64,000 nucleotides of DNA from Granulicella mallensis (GCF_014203225.1 NZ_JACHIO010000003.1:62001-126000), one strand, 5' to 3'. Positions 19,289-29,634 are shown, counted from the first letter of the stretch. Numbers and translations: made by a program. Notes: generated by a model from the letters alone, not told the origin.

Positions 19289-21943
19289 CTATTGCAAAGT
19301 CACAGTATGGCCAAGGACTCCAGTCGCTGTAAGCTCGGTGATAGTTTCAAGTCCCGAGACATCCCACTCGTGCAAGCCTGGAAAGTAACTCTCATCTCCA
19401 TGGATGATCTTGATGTGGGTTCCAACCTGGAAAGCCTTGAAAGCTCCAACGTCTCCACAAAACCCAGGGACTTTCTTCTCACCAGTAGCAACGTTTGGAA
19501 CTCCATTAATTCCCCATGCATCCTGACCATTTGGGGTAGCGGAAAACTTAGTCATATAGCCAAACTGACCGATAAACAGACCATCTTCGTGATAGTGGAA
19601 AAATTGACATCCCCAGGCAGAGTAGTTGCCGGCATACATCGCAAAAATCTCCTTCCCTACGGAGTGAACGTCTCCGCCCTCTGCGGCCATACGGGCAAGA
19701 TCAGCCGAGGGAAAGTTGCCATCACCATCGGCCCACGCTATATCCTTTTGAGGCATCGCGGTCCATGCAAACGAAGCCCCTCCTGGCAGAACGCCACCCA
19801 GATGATAAGCTGGGGTGCTTCCCGGTACATCGTGGTTTACATTCTGATCGAAGACTGCCGTGATCCCTCCACTCGTCGGATCGGACGCAAGAGCGGAGTT
19901 CCATGGCTCTCCATGCGCGTGATCTACCGCAATGGTTTGTCCATTGACTAAAGCCCCGTATACAGGCATGTTCTCTGAATCGTACCCGGTAAGAGGATAG
20001 CGAGCGAAGGTATATCGTGTCTTGGGTCCGCCACGCTGAACATACATCTGATCTCCGTTAGGCGACATGGTTGTCCAGCCATAAATATTTGTCGCCAGAG
20101 ATTTTGCCGCAGTCACACTCCCATTCGAGTTGAGAATCGTCCAGACGAACTTGTTCATGATGTCCCCGACAAGAGCGTAGGTTCTCCCATTGGCCGGACT
20201 CTTCCAGACATCGCGGATATGTGGAATCAACGAAGCAGTTGGAAACCCTACCGCCGATATGACACACGGCAACCAATAATGGGATGCAGTCCACGCTCCG
20301 TTTCCTCCTAAAGCAGGATCGGGGTCTCCCGGAACAAGTTCTTTCGACCAATCACGTGTTATCTCCATCATGGCCCCCTGCCCCGCAAATAGCCTGGTTG
20401 GATCATTCATTGCCGCCGCAATCGTGCGTTGCCATGATTGGTACATAACGCGATTCGTATAGGTCCACACTCCTGAGGACAAATGAAAGAACTTGATTTG
20501 ACCGGTCGAGTTATCGCCTATTTCCAGGTTATTTTTATCATCCACATTGATAAACGTATCAAGTTGCCCTGCAGCTTCATCGACCTGCCGCCCCACATCC
20601 ATTCCGCCATAATCGAAATAGAACTTGTCAGGAGACATGGTTGAGTCACAGGAATCTCCAATGCCGTAGCCTCCAGGCTTTCCAAGCTTTCTCACAAGCT
20701 CATTCGTCTTGGCGTTGTACTCGAATACCTGCTGGTTCTTTCCGCCATCTGCAATGAACAGGTCTCCAGTCAAAGGGCTAACGGCCAGGGCGACGGGATT
20801 GCTGAGTCCTCGAATAGGTGTCGTAATGATATTGGTTGATCCGACATCTGCGATCTTGGAGAGAGTGTCACCACTTCGACCATCGCCGGAGAGCACCCAG
20901 AGATTCCCTGCAAGATCAAACGCCATTCGTTGTGGGTTCGTGATTGCAATGGAACCGGCCATCCCACCGACAGGAGCTCCCGTGTCCTTGTCAAAAAGCT
21001 TGATGACATCGGCACTCGCTACAAGATTGCGTTTGCCATGCGCAGTGGCGAGTAGGCTTCCATGACGCTGCACCGCAACACCGGTAATAATCCCCTCGGT
21101 GTTGTTGATGGTATCGGCCCCCTGTACCGTAACGTAACGTACATTTTTGGGATCAACAGCGTTCATGAAATACGTGCGTGGCAAAACCGTTCCAGCGGAA
21201 AAATTGTGAATGTTACCTTTTTTATCCACCGCGGTGACCCAGCTTTTGACGGTAGATCCAGGCAGATAAATCATGCTGGAATAGTAGATAAGATTCCCGT
21301 CCGTTGAAGCTCTAAGAAACATTGCGCCTCCAATACTCTGCGGAATCAGTGGGTTCACCCGAAGAGAAGGCGTGGCCAACGGGAAGGTAATAGAGTTATA
21401 GCCGCCTTCGTTATATCCCTCGGCAGTAAAGCCCTCACTACCGATGGAAACGAGATCATAGGGGAATAGCCCTCCCACGCCCGACCACGAATCAGGAGCG
21501 GTCGGGTCCGGACTAGTGTCTGCTAATACCCCATCCCATCGATATTGCACACCGTTGTATTGGAGCAAAAGTGTAAACGGTCCTCCGACTGCTGCCACAC
21601 CATAATCGTCGAGACCATCCCAAATCTCTCCATGTTTGCCAGGAGAATAAGCGCGATTTTGCCATAACTTTCGAATGACCACGCCAGCCGCATTTTTCAC
21701 CTCTGCGCTGGTAGAGCGTACAGGAACCGGAGGGGTTCCAACCGTAGCAGGAATACTGAAGACAAAGCCTATCTGGTTCGAACGAACAGGGACGATAAAC
21801 TTCCCATCCTGAAAAGCAGAATCAGCCGTACTGTAGTAGTGAGGCTTCGCCCAATTTGCAGGAAGCTGAATAGGCGTATTTTGGGCACGCAAGGCGGACC
21901 CCAGCATCACCATCAAAAGAATCGTTTGGATGAGCCTCTTCAT
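19289..21943 (-). CDS. Secreted protein with FlgD-like Ig domain and beta-propeller
   Basis: An 884-residue exported protein. The first 20 residues (MKRLIQTILLMVMLGSALRA) are a signal peptide. Residues about 60-140 resemble a FlgD/FN3-like Ig domain (GEIWDGLDDYGVAAVGGPFT). The remainder has repeated NHL/SMP-30-like propeller blades, such as AFDLAGNLWVLSGDGRSGDT and LAVSPLTGDLFIADGGKNQQ. No catalytic motif is recognised. It starts three bases after the stop of the beta-helix gene, so the two are co-transcribed. A surface or periplasmic role in binding or processing the exopolysaccharide is possible but only inferred. Confidence 0.7.
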   Translation of the reverse strand: MKRLIQTILLMVMLGSALRAQNTPIQLPANWAKPHYYSTADSAFQDGKFIVPVRSNQIGFVFSIPATVGTPPVPVRSTSAEVKNAAGVVIRKLWQNRAYSPGKHGEIWDGLDDYGVAAVGGPFTLLLQYNGVQYRWDGVLADTSPDPTAPDSWSGVGGLFPYDLVSIGSEGFTAEGYNEGGYNSITFPLATPSLRVNPLIPQSIGGAMFLRASTDGNLIYYSSMIYLPGSTVKSWVTAVDKKGNIHNFSAGTVLPRTYFMNAVDPKNVRYVTVQGADTINNTEGIITGVAVQRHGSLLATAHGKRNLVASADVIKLFDKDTGAPVGGMAGSIAITNPQRMAFDLAGNLWVLSGDGRSGDTLSKIADVGSTNIITTPIRGLSNPVALAVSPLTGDLFIADGGKNQQVFEYNAKTNELVRKLGKPGGYGIGDSCDSTMSPDKFYFDYGGMDVGRQVDEAAGQLDTFINVDDKNNLEIGDNSTGQIKFFHLSSGVWTYTNRVMYQSWQRTIAAAMNDPTRLFAGQGAMMEITRDWSKELVPGDPDPALGGNGAWTASHYWLPCVISAVGFPTASLIPHIRDVWKSPANGRTYALVGDIMNKFVWTILNSNGSVTAAKSLATNIYGWTTMSPNGDQMYVQRGGPKTRYTFARYPLTGYDSENMPVYGALVNGQTIAVDHAHGEPWNSALASDPTSGGITAVFDQNVNHDVPGSTPAYHLGGVLPGGASFAWTAMPQKDIAWADGDGNFPSADLARMAAEGGDVHSVGKEIFAMYAGNYSAWGCQFFHYHEDGLFIGQFGYMTKFSATPNGQDAWGINGVPNVATGEKKVPGFCGDVGAFKAFQVGTHIKIIHGDESYFPGLHEWDVSGLETITELTATGVLGHTVTLQ

Positions 21944-21946
21944 GAC

Positions 21947-24274
21947 CTAATAGCTTCCCGGAGCAGGAGCAAATTGGAAGATGCATACGACGGTTGCGGC
22001 CGCTGAAGATGTCACCAAAACGTTGTTTATATCACCGGGAATTAGAGCAACAGAGGGTGCACTTGTACTGTCTGTCGAATAACAGTTGCTGATTGGATTC
22101 GGGGTTCCAAGATTGTGTTTGAACTTTAGAGAACCAGCTTTGCCGAAGATGTTCTGTATCGTGATGATATGTCCGCCACTCGGCATTCCGGCCACCATAT
22201 CCCAGGAAGAAGAAGCTGTCCGGTCATCAGAGAAAGATGTACCAAGCAAGGTTGTCGTGAAATGGGAACGGCCCGGATCGGGATTGGATATACCTTCAAA
22301 TCGATTGACCGGTCCAGAAGGTAAGTTTGTTGGAGTTTCGATGACAGCAACTGCCTTTGTACCAGGCGGAATGAATGGATCTTTGTATGTGTTTCCAAGA
22401 GCAGGCATCCTGACCATGCTGAATCGGCTATTGGTCACACTGGCTATGATCGGAGATCTATAGCCTTTGTCCTGCCATACATTAGAGATGCTCACGTTCT
22501 GTGAGACATAAGGCGATCTGGAAAGAATGGTAATCGCTCGGTCAGAGATACCTCGGTAGCACTGAAATCGACTCGAGTTGCCTGCTCCAAAAAGATAATC
22601 TACCGAGCGGACCTGTGGGGTTAGAGTTGTTGGGCACACTCCTTGCCCATTTGCGGCTTTGGGCGTAGAGGCAGGCGTAAAATCCCCGTGCCATACAAAC
22701 TTCTCAAAGAATTGATCGAGAAGAGCGTTGTAACTGTTCCCATATTGCTGGTATTGGCGAAAGTTATTGATAACAAGCCCATCTGCAGACCCACTTACGG
22801 CATAGGTATAAATACCTCCACCACTCGAAACGTTGGTTCCGCCCATAGAACCGAGACCAAACTCGCCACGCGAGGTGTATTGGCCTCCCACGACAATCCC
22901 GCCGGAAGCATAATTTGAAATATTGTCGATGACTGTGCCGGGCCCCGTTTGGGCAGCATAAAAGAAGAGGCCTCCTCCAGAACCAGGGATATAGGTCTTC
23001 GGTCCCTGAACCCTGGGCGTTGCGTACTGTTCAGTGACATTCTCGACGGTAAAGTTATTGGTTGTTCCGGACAACCAGATGCCTGCAGGCGCGGCGAGAT
23101 GAATGTCTCTGATCGAAATGTTCCGAGCTTGATTCCCATAAGCATCGCATAAGGCAACAATCTCGTTTGGACCGTAGACGCCTGTCTGCCAGTCCGTCTG
23201 GATCGTGCCACCATCGCCTTCGATGCTTACACCAGCGCGAAGCTGTATGGCACATCCTATTGTCACAGCGGAAGAGGGGGCAATATTTTTTGCCTGTGCC
23301 GTTCCCTCGCCCACTGATTCCCCCACCCAGATAGGAACCTTTGCCGAGGCAGTCCCGTTATAAGTGCACCCCGAACCTGGAGCCGTAACACGAACCGATG
23401 TTAGAGCACTTACGCTTAAACCCGATTTACCAGCCGTCCCCGCAAACTGAGGTTTGATCTTGCAAACCAGCCCTGCCGGCAGCCCGAAAGCAAAGGATGG
23501 ATAACCATTTCCCTGAGGCATTCCAGTGCTATTAGAAATGGATGTGGCGGAGGTAAACGTGCCGTCCGACATAGTTGCCATCACGGTAGCCCCATCGGCA
23601 CCTTGGGCAAAAGAATAGACATCGACGCCCGTTGGAGGGTAATTGATCCCTGCACTATCCACTACGCAAGAGCCAGGGATTGGAACCCCGTTATTGTCGG
23701 TGAGGGCATACACTGAGCCACCTGAACCATGATAGGAGGCATCCTTTATCTGCCCAATGATCCATCCCTTTGGGTTATAGCCTTTTCCGCCAGAGATGCC
23801 ACAGCTCTGTATAGAACCATTCACAATATCTAACGAAAACTGTGCACCCTCTCCGGCCGAAGCTCGGGAGTAGTCTCCAAAGTCACGAGGCATGAGTATC
23901 TGGTAGTTGGCCTTTGAGCAGCGATAGTTGCGTCCGTTGAGATGCACAACTTTGGGAGTATTCAGACCAGCCCCTTGGGCAGCATATTGAATTGCCAGGT
24001 TGATCGCAGCACAATCATCACCGTTTTCTCCCGAACCTGTTCCCGCAGCACCAAACTGTTCCGGATTGAGGCTAAGCCTCAACTGATCGTCACGGTCGAG
24101 GACCGTTGTCGATCCCTTTTGCGTAAAACCCGGCAACGAAGGCACCGCAAGGTTTCCTTTTGCTCCTTCGGTGGGAACATCTGCGGGACTCCCTTTCGTG
24201 GCATTTGTTCCGCTGACACCCTGCCCGTATACCGGAACAGCCAGAATAAAGAGGAGGCAAAACAGGTTCTTCAT
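21947..24274 (-). CDS. Secreted pectate-lyase-like beta-helix protein
   Basis: A 775-residue exported protein with a signal peptide ending near VPVYG (residue 17). The segment FGAAGTGSGENGDDCAAINL resembles the FGAxGDGxTDDTAAI start of pectate-lyase-superfamily right-handed beta-helix domains, found in polysaccharide lyases, epimerases and tailspikes. The middle is rich in Asn/Gly/Ser turns, as expected of beta-helix coils (SGTTNNFTVENVTEQY). Catalytic residues cannot be assigned. In an exopolysaccharide locus a lyase or epimerase acting on the polymer is likely. It is followed with three bases spacing by the propeller gene. Confidence 0.7.
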   Translation of the reverse strand: MKNLFCLLFILAVPVYGQGVSGTNATKGSPADVPTEGAKGNLAVPSLPGFTQKGSTTVLDRDDQLRLSLNPEQFGAAGTGSGENGDDCAAINLAIQYAAQGAGLNTPKVVHLNGRNYRCSKANYQILMPRDFGDYSRASAGEGAQFSLDIVNGSIQSCGISGGKGYNPKGWIIGQIKDASYHGSGGSVYALTDNNGVPIPGSCVVDSAGINYPPTGVDVYSFAQGADGATVMATMSDGTFTSATSISNSTGMPQGNGYPSFAFGLPAGLVCKIKPQFAGTAGKSGLSVSALTSVRVTAPGSGCTYNGTASAKVPIWVGESVGEGTAQAKNIAPSSAVTIGCAIQLRAGVSIEGDGGTIQTDWQTGVYGPNEIVALCDAYGNQARNISIRDIHLAAPAGIWLSGTTNNFTVENVTEQYATPRVQGPKTYIPGSGGGLFFYAAQTGPGTVIDNISNYASGGIVVGGQYTSRGEFGLGSMGGTNVSSGGGIYTYAVSGSADGLVINNFRQYQQYGNSYNALLDQFFEKFVWHGDFTPASTPKAANGQGVCPTTLTPQVRSVDYLFGAGNSSRFQCYRGISDRAITILSRSPYVSQNVSISNVWQDKGYRSPIIASVTNSRFSMVRMPALGNTYKDPFIPPGTKAVAVIETPTNLPSGPVNRFEGISNPDPGRSHFTTTLLGTSFSDDRTASSSWDMVAGMPSGGHIITIQNIFGKAGSLKFKHNLGTPNPISNCYSTDSTSAPSVALIPGDINNVLVTSSAAATVVCIFQFAPAPGSY

Positions 24275-24464
24275 TGGGTCCTTTCGGTGGCCTTACAACT
24301 GCACACTGCCAAGGTTATAGGGTGGTGGAGATTACACCGCTCTAAGATCCTGGGAGGATATAAGGATCGTTCTGGTTATCCATGAAAGACGGCGAATTCA
24401 ATGCCAGCAATACTGGCAGGATTCACTTAAGGCCGCCTACAAACGCCAATATCACTTATCACTA

Positions 24465-24501
24465 TTGAGGATAGAGCCCTACGATCCGTCCCTATCCTCA
24501 A
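24465..24501 (-). terminator. Hairpin downstream of the Wzi-like gene
   Basis: TTGAGGATAG (24465-24474) pairs perfectly with CTATCCTCAA (24492-24501), with a 17-nt loop, about 50 bp after the stop of the Wzi-like gene. There is no strong T-run, so it may terminate or stabilise the 3' end. Confidence 0.45.
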
Positions 24502-24552
24502 ATTCAGTTTCTTCTCCGATCAGAGCAAACACCATTCATGGGCAAGCATTGC

Positions 24553-26430
24553 CTAAGGAGTTTTATTGATTAGTTTTGGATACCATGCAACTTGAAAACT
24601 GCCTGTCGTATCCGACTGCAAACCGGATTTGTAGATAGGTGCCTTCCAGCGTTCGTTTTGAATATAGGCGCTCAATTCGATATCGGGCCGTATTCGCTTC
24701 GTAATATCCAACCGGAAGGTGTTTTGTGTTGTGCCCGACGGGATGAAATCTTTTGCATTCTTCTTGTTCAGGTACTGGAGGGAGATGAATTCATTACCGG
24801 ACAGATGATAGGTAAGCCATGCCTGGCCGCCTTTGGCTTCGCGGCCAATCCAGTCGCCCATGATGAATCCCTTGTTGGTATATCCCTGAACTTCAATCTG
24901 TTCATCATAGTTGCCTTCGCCACCCTGGCTACGCAGCGTGGGATAGTCCGTATAGACGCCTTCAATACGCAGATCAAGTTTCGGAGCGTAAGGCAGGTGC
25001 GAGAAATAGATGCCCGGACGCCAACCGGCTCGCCGTGGCGCACTGATCGGCGTTACGTCGTCATGCGTAGTGGAGTCTGTATAGAGTGTGACTGATTTAC
25101 GCAGAAACGGAAGCCGATACGAAAAGTTGAAGGTTGAAAAACGTGCACCAGGATCAAAGCGTGAGAACTTGGTAGCAAGGTCGGTATCGTTGATATCGAA
25201 AAAGCCCTTAAGGAAGGTATGCAGAGTAACAGGGGCATGCCCCTCTCCTCCGAAAATAATCGTTCGCTGAAAACCAAATTGAAAATCACTGGTTGGAGCG
25301 AAAGAAAACATCTCAGAGTGAGCCCAGGGAGAATTCGGATCAGTGTGCCCTTTCAAGCTTCCAATGAAGAAGTCATATCGAACCGGACCAAGAACCCTGC
25401 TCAACCATGGAATATTTAGCGGTTCCACACGATTGATGCGGAATGTATACATGTCCTCGGCGTTATTCGACCATGCCATCGCGCCTCCCAGGCCCGGGCC
25501 CAGCCAGGCATCGGACTTGCCAAACGAGATCTCGTGGCCGACAAGGTGACCCGATACATTCGCCTCAAGCAAGCGAAAATTATTTTGCGATGGAAGAATA
25601 CCCTCTGGAATTGTCGATTGCTGAAGGTTAAAGCCGGAATAAGGAATACGGTCAGCAATGGAAAGAGATTGCGCCAGCGCGAAAGAATATCCATCGTAAT
25701 GCGGTGCATGCTGGTATTCGCCTCTCACGTAAAGAGAGAACCGGCCCCGTTCAGCGATGGCAGAAAATCCATCATAGCTATTGAAGCCGGTGGAGTATGG
25801 ACGGCCATAATCATTGATAAAACTCTGCCCCAGGTGAAAGCTGTCACGGAGTACGGGGCCCGCTATCTGCCGCACACCGATGTAGCCCGAGTTCAGTCCA
25901 TAGACAAGACCAGACGAGGGCACAGTTTCAAAGCTGGGGTCACGCTGCAACTCCCTCTTCACCTTGGCGAATATCTCCTTCGCCTCGTCGCTCCCATTCA
26001 AACGAACGGAGTCCTCGGTTTCATCCAACATGTGCAAGACACTGCGATTCGTCCAAGGCCGCATAGATAAGAAGGCTGTGTCGAGGTATCCGAGGGAGTA
26101 CAGCCGCAGCAATGCAGGGTAGATCCAGCTATCGACAGGAATATAAGCCGAACCCAAAGCTTCTTTGCTCTTATTTCCATCAAACGATTCTTGATGAGAA
26201 TTTCCGGTCTCGATAGAAGAGGGGGTGGATAAAACAGCCGTTGGACGCTCGGAACCGTCTGAGCTTACGGCGCTGGCCCTGACTTCCGGAACAGTTGCTG
26301 CGATAGGGACATACCTGGCGCTAAATTCGGCGAGTGAGCTTTCCTGTGCATCCATCATAGGCATATAGACCGGAGCCACCACGACGACACAAAACAGGCT
26401 CGCAGATCTAGCTATTGAAAAGAGAGACAT
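24553..26430 (-). CDS. Capsule assembly Wzi-like outer-membrane protein
   Basis: A 625-residue protein with an N-terminal hydrophobic signal (about 1-28) and a beta-barrel-like remainder of alternating aromatic strands, ending SFQVAWYPKL. The segment YIPVDSWIYPALLRLYSLGY, followed by a Trp-rich turn, is the common opening of acidobacterial proteins annotated as capsule assembly Wzi family. E. coli Wzi is an outer-membrane lectin that anchors capsule at the surface, and the same job is inferred here. It is the first gene of the minus-strand trio of secreted proteins; 278 bp separate it from the next gene. Confidence 0.8.
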   Translation of the reverse strand: MSLFSIARSASLFCVVVVAPVYMPMMDAQESSLAEFSARYVPIAATVPEVRASAVSSDGSERPTAVLSTPSSIETGNSHQESFDGNKSKEALGSAYIPVDSWIYPALLRLYSLGYLDTAFLSMRPWTNRSVLHMLDETEDSVRLNGSDEAKEIFAKVKRELQRDPSFETVPSSGLVYGLNSGYIGVRQIAGPVLRDSFHLGQSFINDYGRPYSTGFNSYDGFSAIAERGRFSLYVRGEYQHAPHYDGYSFALAQSLSIADRIPYSGFNLQQSTIPEGILPSQNNFRLLEANVSGHLVGHEISFGKSDAWLGPGLGGAMAWSNNAEDMYTFRINRVEPLNIPWLSRVLGPVRYDFFIGSLKGHTDPNSPWAHSEMFSFAPTSDFQFGFQRTIIFGGEGHAPVTLHTFLKGFFDINDTDLATKFSRFDPGARFSTFNFSYRLPFLRKSVTLYTDSTTHDDVTPISAPRRAGWRPGIYFSHLPYAPKLDLRIEGVYTDYPTLRSQGGEGNYDEQIEVQGYTNKGFIMGDWIGREAKGGQAWLTYHLSGNEFISLQYLNKKNAKDFIPSGTTQNTFRLDITKRIRPDIELSAYIQNERWKAPIYKSGLQSDTTGSFQVAWYPKLINKTP

Positions 26431-26805
26431 AAAACCTCGCTGTTGCCCAGAGCTTCACCCCCCGCGAGCGTTTACGCTAACACTCGGGTAGGTTTCTTAC
26501 TGGAGTTCTTTGAATTCTAAGTTTGGCAGATTGCCCATATTCAGAGATACAAAGAGGCAACGAAATCGATCAGTTCATGCAAACCATCGCATCGTCCACG
26601 GTAGCCTCTTACCGGAAGAAATCTCAGGCCTGATGTTCGCCATGAGCCGGACTAAAGAAGCTTCGCAAAGGCTGATAAAGCACCGTAGACATATGGCTAG
26701 ACTATCCCAAGCAATGATCAGCTGCAATCGCAGGTATCTGCAACTGCTGTGGAATCAGCGTTCAAAAGATGAGGGAATGGAATAGCAAGTTCACAAAGCA
26801 AGCTG
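26431..26805. other. Non-coding stretch between Wzi-like gene and tRNA
   Basis: No gene is supported; the open frames are short and motif-free. The promoter of the Wzi-like operon should lie at its left end. Confidence 0.4.
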
Positions 26806-26833
26806 ATGGCGGAGGGAGAGGGATTCGAACCCC
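26806..26833 (-). repeat. Duplicated tRNA-Ser 3' end (possible att remnant)
   Basis: Bases 26806-26833 are identical to 26860-26887, which is the 3' end of the complete tRNA-Ser (T-arm, acceptor strand and CCA). The copy lacks the rest of a tRNA. Such partial copies of a tRNA 3' end are left by tRNA-targeting integrases or by unequal recombination between tandem tRNA genes. Only 26 bp lie between the two copies, so any inserted element is gone. Confidence 0.75.
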
Positions 26834-26860
26834 TGACGCAAAGCGCGGTGTAAAAATTTA

Positions 26861-26950
26861 TGGCGGAGGGAGAGGGATTCGAACCCCCGTAGCCCGTTAA
26901 GGCTAAGCGGTTTTCAAGACCGCCTGTTTCAACCACTCACACATCCCTCC
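26861..26950 (-). tRNA. tRNA-Ser(UGA)
   Basis: Complete 90-nt tRNA with encoded CCA. The acceptor stem GGAGGGA pairs with TCCCTCC. The anticodon loop CTTGAAA gives UGA, reading UCA serine codons. A long variable arm (TAGCCTTAACGGGCTA) confirms a class II tRNA, and the T-loop is GGTTCGAATCC. Confidence 0.96.
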
Positions 26951-27139
26951 GCATATTCACGCGGCTTGTGCCATCTGCTCTCTCAAGGGTAGCAGCAAAG
27001 CCTGTCGATCTAAAACCCCTGAGAGCAAGAAGCAGGCTTGGGCGCATATGGCTTCATGGCACAATAGCCAATCTTTCGTTAGGATGAGGCGTTGGCTGGG
27101 CGGATCACCTGCCAAATCCAAGTGGACGGACTCTCCTTC

Positions 27140-29329
27140 GTGACGAAAAAGCATTCCATAGCCGTGGTTTCTTTGCTCATCGTGGCGGCTGCGGTTTCTT
27201 TTCTATTTATGCATCACCAGGAACCGCCCAAGGCCGCTATCGCACAGCAGTATGCCGATCCCGCCTCCTGTGCGCAGTGTCATGCCACCGAAGCTGCCGG
27301 ATATGCTCGCACCGGAATGGCCCACGCCTTCTACAAGCCCAAGGCCAGCGATACCGTCGAGAGTCCCGCCCGCGATCGTCAGTTCTACCACGCTGCATCC
27401 GGCAGCTATTACACGCTGACGCAACATGACGGCAAATACTATCAGCGCCGCTGGCAAAAGGGGTTTGACGGTAATCCTGAGAATGTCGAAGAGCTGTTGA
27501 TCGACTACATCATGGGTTCGGGAAATCATGTGAAGACCTACCTGCATCGCGAGCAAGATGGAACGCTGATCGAACTGCCGCTAGCCTGGTACGCCGAAGG
27601 CGGAGGTCACTGGGGGATGAATCCCGGCTTCGACAATGCCCACCCGATGACACGCCGTCCCATCGCCTACGAGTGCATGTTCTGCCACAATGCGTATCCG
27701 CAGATTCCGCCCATCGCGCATCGTGATCTCTCGGCAAACTCCGTATACAGCGGTGCCTTGCCGGAAGGCATTGATTGCCAGCGTTGCCATGGGCCGGGAG
27801 CGGCACACGTCAAAGCCGCGCAAACTCCAGGGACGTCTGTGCAGCAGATTCGCGCCCAGATTCTCAATCCAACTCATTTGAGCAACGATCGCCAGATGGA
27901 AGTTTGTGAGCAGTGCCATCTCGAAACCACCAGTCAACCACTACCAGATCGCATTCGACACTACGATCAGGAACCTTTCGGCTACAGAGCAGATCAGCCG
28001 CTCGCCAGCTTCAATGCGTACTTTGCCCGGGACCCGGATCATGGCCGCACCGATAACTTCGAGATCGTGGATGCCCCCTACCGGCTTCGTCAATCACAGT
28101 GCTATCTCAAGAGCCAGGGAGCGCTGACGTGCGAGACCTGCCATAACCCTCACGACCTGCACAAAGGGCTTGAATCGGTTACGTACTACGCCAATATCTG
28201 CATGAAGTGTCATGGCGCGAACCTGCCTGGGAAGATCGCGCAGCATCAGCACCCTGCCTCCAACGATTGCGTGTCGTGCCATATGCCGAAACGCAGAACC
28301 GAAGATGTCATTCATGCCGTTATGACGGACCACCTGATCCAGCGCTTTGCACCGCCGGCAAAGGTATTGCTGGCAGATCGGCAGGAGGTTCCGGAGACAC
28401 CCGCAACGGCCTATCATGGTCCGGTAAAACGCTACCTTCTGGATCACGAAGATGCCTCCCCGGATGACGACCTATACAACGCCGCGGCGCAGATCATCGA
28501 CGGAAGCAATCTCGAGGCAGGGATTCCGGCACTGGCGGATTTGATTCGAACGAAATCCCCCAGTCAACCCAACTTTTCCATCGAGCTGGGTGACGCCATG
28601 CGGCACACCGGCAATCTTCCAGGCGCAATCGATGCTTACCGGCAGGCGCTCAAGCTCGATCCCCTCTCTTCACGGGCTCAGCGACGGCTCGGCGTCGCAC
28701 TGGGGAATGCCGGACAGACCGATGAAGCGCTCACCGTCTTACAGGGCGCCATCGACCATGAACCTGATAACGCCCTGCTCTGGTACGAGAAGGCGTTGAT
28801 TGAATCGAGACGCGGAGATTCGGACAAGGCAGTCGCCGACCTTCGCAAGACACTGGAACTCAAACCCGACTTCGCCGACGCACAAAACACCCTGGGGTCC
28901 GTTCTCGCTCAGTCCGGAGATATACAGCATGCCGAAACGGCATTTCGCGCAGCCCTGACGACCAATCCCTACGACTCAGCGACCAGAGCGAATCTTGGAC
29001 GTTTGCTGGCGGGCACAGGCGATTGGAAGCAGGCTGCGTTCCATCTGCAAAAAGCCGTCCAGCTTGATCCAGCCAACGTCAATGCTCATGGGGACTACGC
29101 CGTTGCGCTTCTGCAACTGAAGCGTCTTCCAGAGGCGAAGACAGAAGCCGAAGCCGCGCTGAAGATCAATCCGGAGTTCGGACCCGCGCAGCTCAATCTG
29201 GCTGAGATCTTCCTGCAGCAGGGGCAGGTACGCATGGCCCTGCCTCTGCTGGAGAAGGCAGCCCACTCCCCCGCGCCTGGAGTTGCGGAACAGGCACAGA
29301 CGATCCTTCAGCAGCTAGGAACGCGATAG
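27140..29329 (+). CDS. Multihaem cytochrome c with TPR domain
   Basis: A roughly 729-residue exported redox protein. The frame opens at a TTG at 27092, but the GTG at 27140 directly precedes a membrane anchor/signal (IAVVSLLIVAAAVSFLFM). The first half has seven CxxCH haem sites: CAQCH, CMFCH, CQRCH, CEQCH, CETCH, CMKCH and CVSCH. The second half (from about residue 450) is tetratricopeptide repeats, e.g. GAIDAYRQALKLDPLSSRAQ. The layout matches cytochrome c554-like/TPR proteins common in Acidobacteriota. It is probably periplasmic, in electron transfer or as a scaffold; the exact reaction is unknown. It is monocistronic. Confidence 0.88.
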   Translation: MTKKHSIAVVSLLIVAAAVSFLFMHHQEPPKAAIAQQYADPASCAQCHATEAAGYARTGMAHAFYKPKASDTVESPARDRQFYHAASGSYYTLTQHDGKYYQRRWQKGFDGNPENVEELLIDYIMGSGNHVKTYLHREQDGTLIELPLAWYAEGGGHWGMNPGFDNAHPMTRRPIAYECMFCHNAYPQIPPIAHRDLSANSVYSGALPEGIDCQRCHGPGAAHVKAAQTPGTSVQQIRAQILNPTHLSNDRQMEVCEQCHLETTSQPLPDRIRHYDQEPFGYRADQPLASFNAYFARDPDHGRTDNFEIVDAPYRLRQSQCYLKSQGALTCETCHNPHDLHKGLESVTYYANICMKCHGANLPGKIAQHQHPASNDCVSCHMPKRRTEDVIHAVMTDHLIQRFAPPAKVLLADRQEVPETPATAYHGPVKRYLLDHEDASPDDDLYNAAAQIIDGSNLEAGIPALADLIRTKSPSQPNFSIELGDAMRHTGNLPGAIDAYRQALKLDPLSSRAQRRLGVALGNAGQTDEALTVLQGAIDHEPDNALLWYEKALIESRRGDSDKAVADLRKTLELKPDFADAQNTLGSVLAQSGDIQHAETAFRAALTTNPYDSATRANLGRLLAGTGDWKQAAFHLQKAVQLDPANVNAHGDYAVALLQLKRLPEAKTEAEAALKINPEFGPAQLNLAEIFLQQGQVRMALPLLEKAAHSPAPGVAEQAQTILQQLGTR

Positions 29330-29604
29330 CCTACTGCTCGATTGATTGGGAGAAAACAAGCACCGTTCTGTCGAAATTTGGGGAAGATAGGGCTTTTGAC
29401 GACATCAAGTAATCGTTTTCTCTGATTTCATTGCGGTCATGCATCGTTTTGAAAGGCATTGCGTTCCTGGAACGGACTACGTCCAGGGATGTATTTGTGT
29501 AACTTTCAAGCGCGGAAGGCGTCCCATCTTCAGAATTTCCACAACTTCCCTGACCGCTCTTGCAACCGGATGAATAGGCATTTTGCCCTGTTTTTTGATT
29601 TAAG

Positions 29605-29634
29605 TTGACAACGTTCCTCTCGCTGTTTTCTTAT
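29605..29634 (+). promoter_or_regulatory. Candidate sigma70 promoter for the TonB receptor
   Basis: TTGACA at 29605-29610 and TCTTAT at 29629-29634 are separated by 18 bp. A leader hairpin follows at 29647-29667 (CGGTTTTC / GAAAACCG, loop of five). The start codon is about 150 bp downstream, giving a long 5' untranslated region. Confidence 0.5.
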
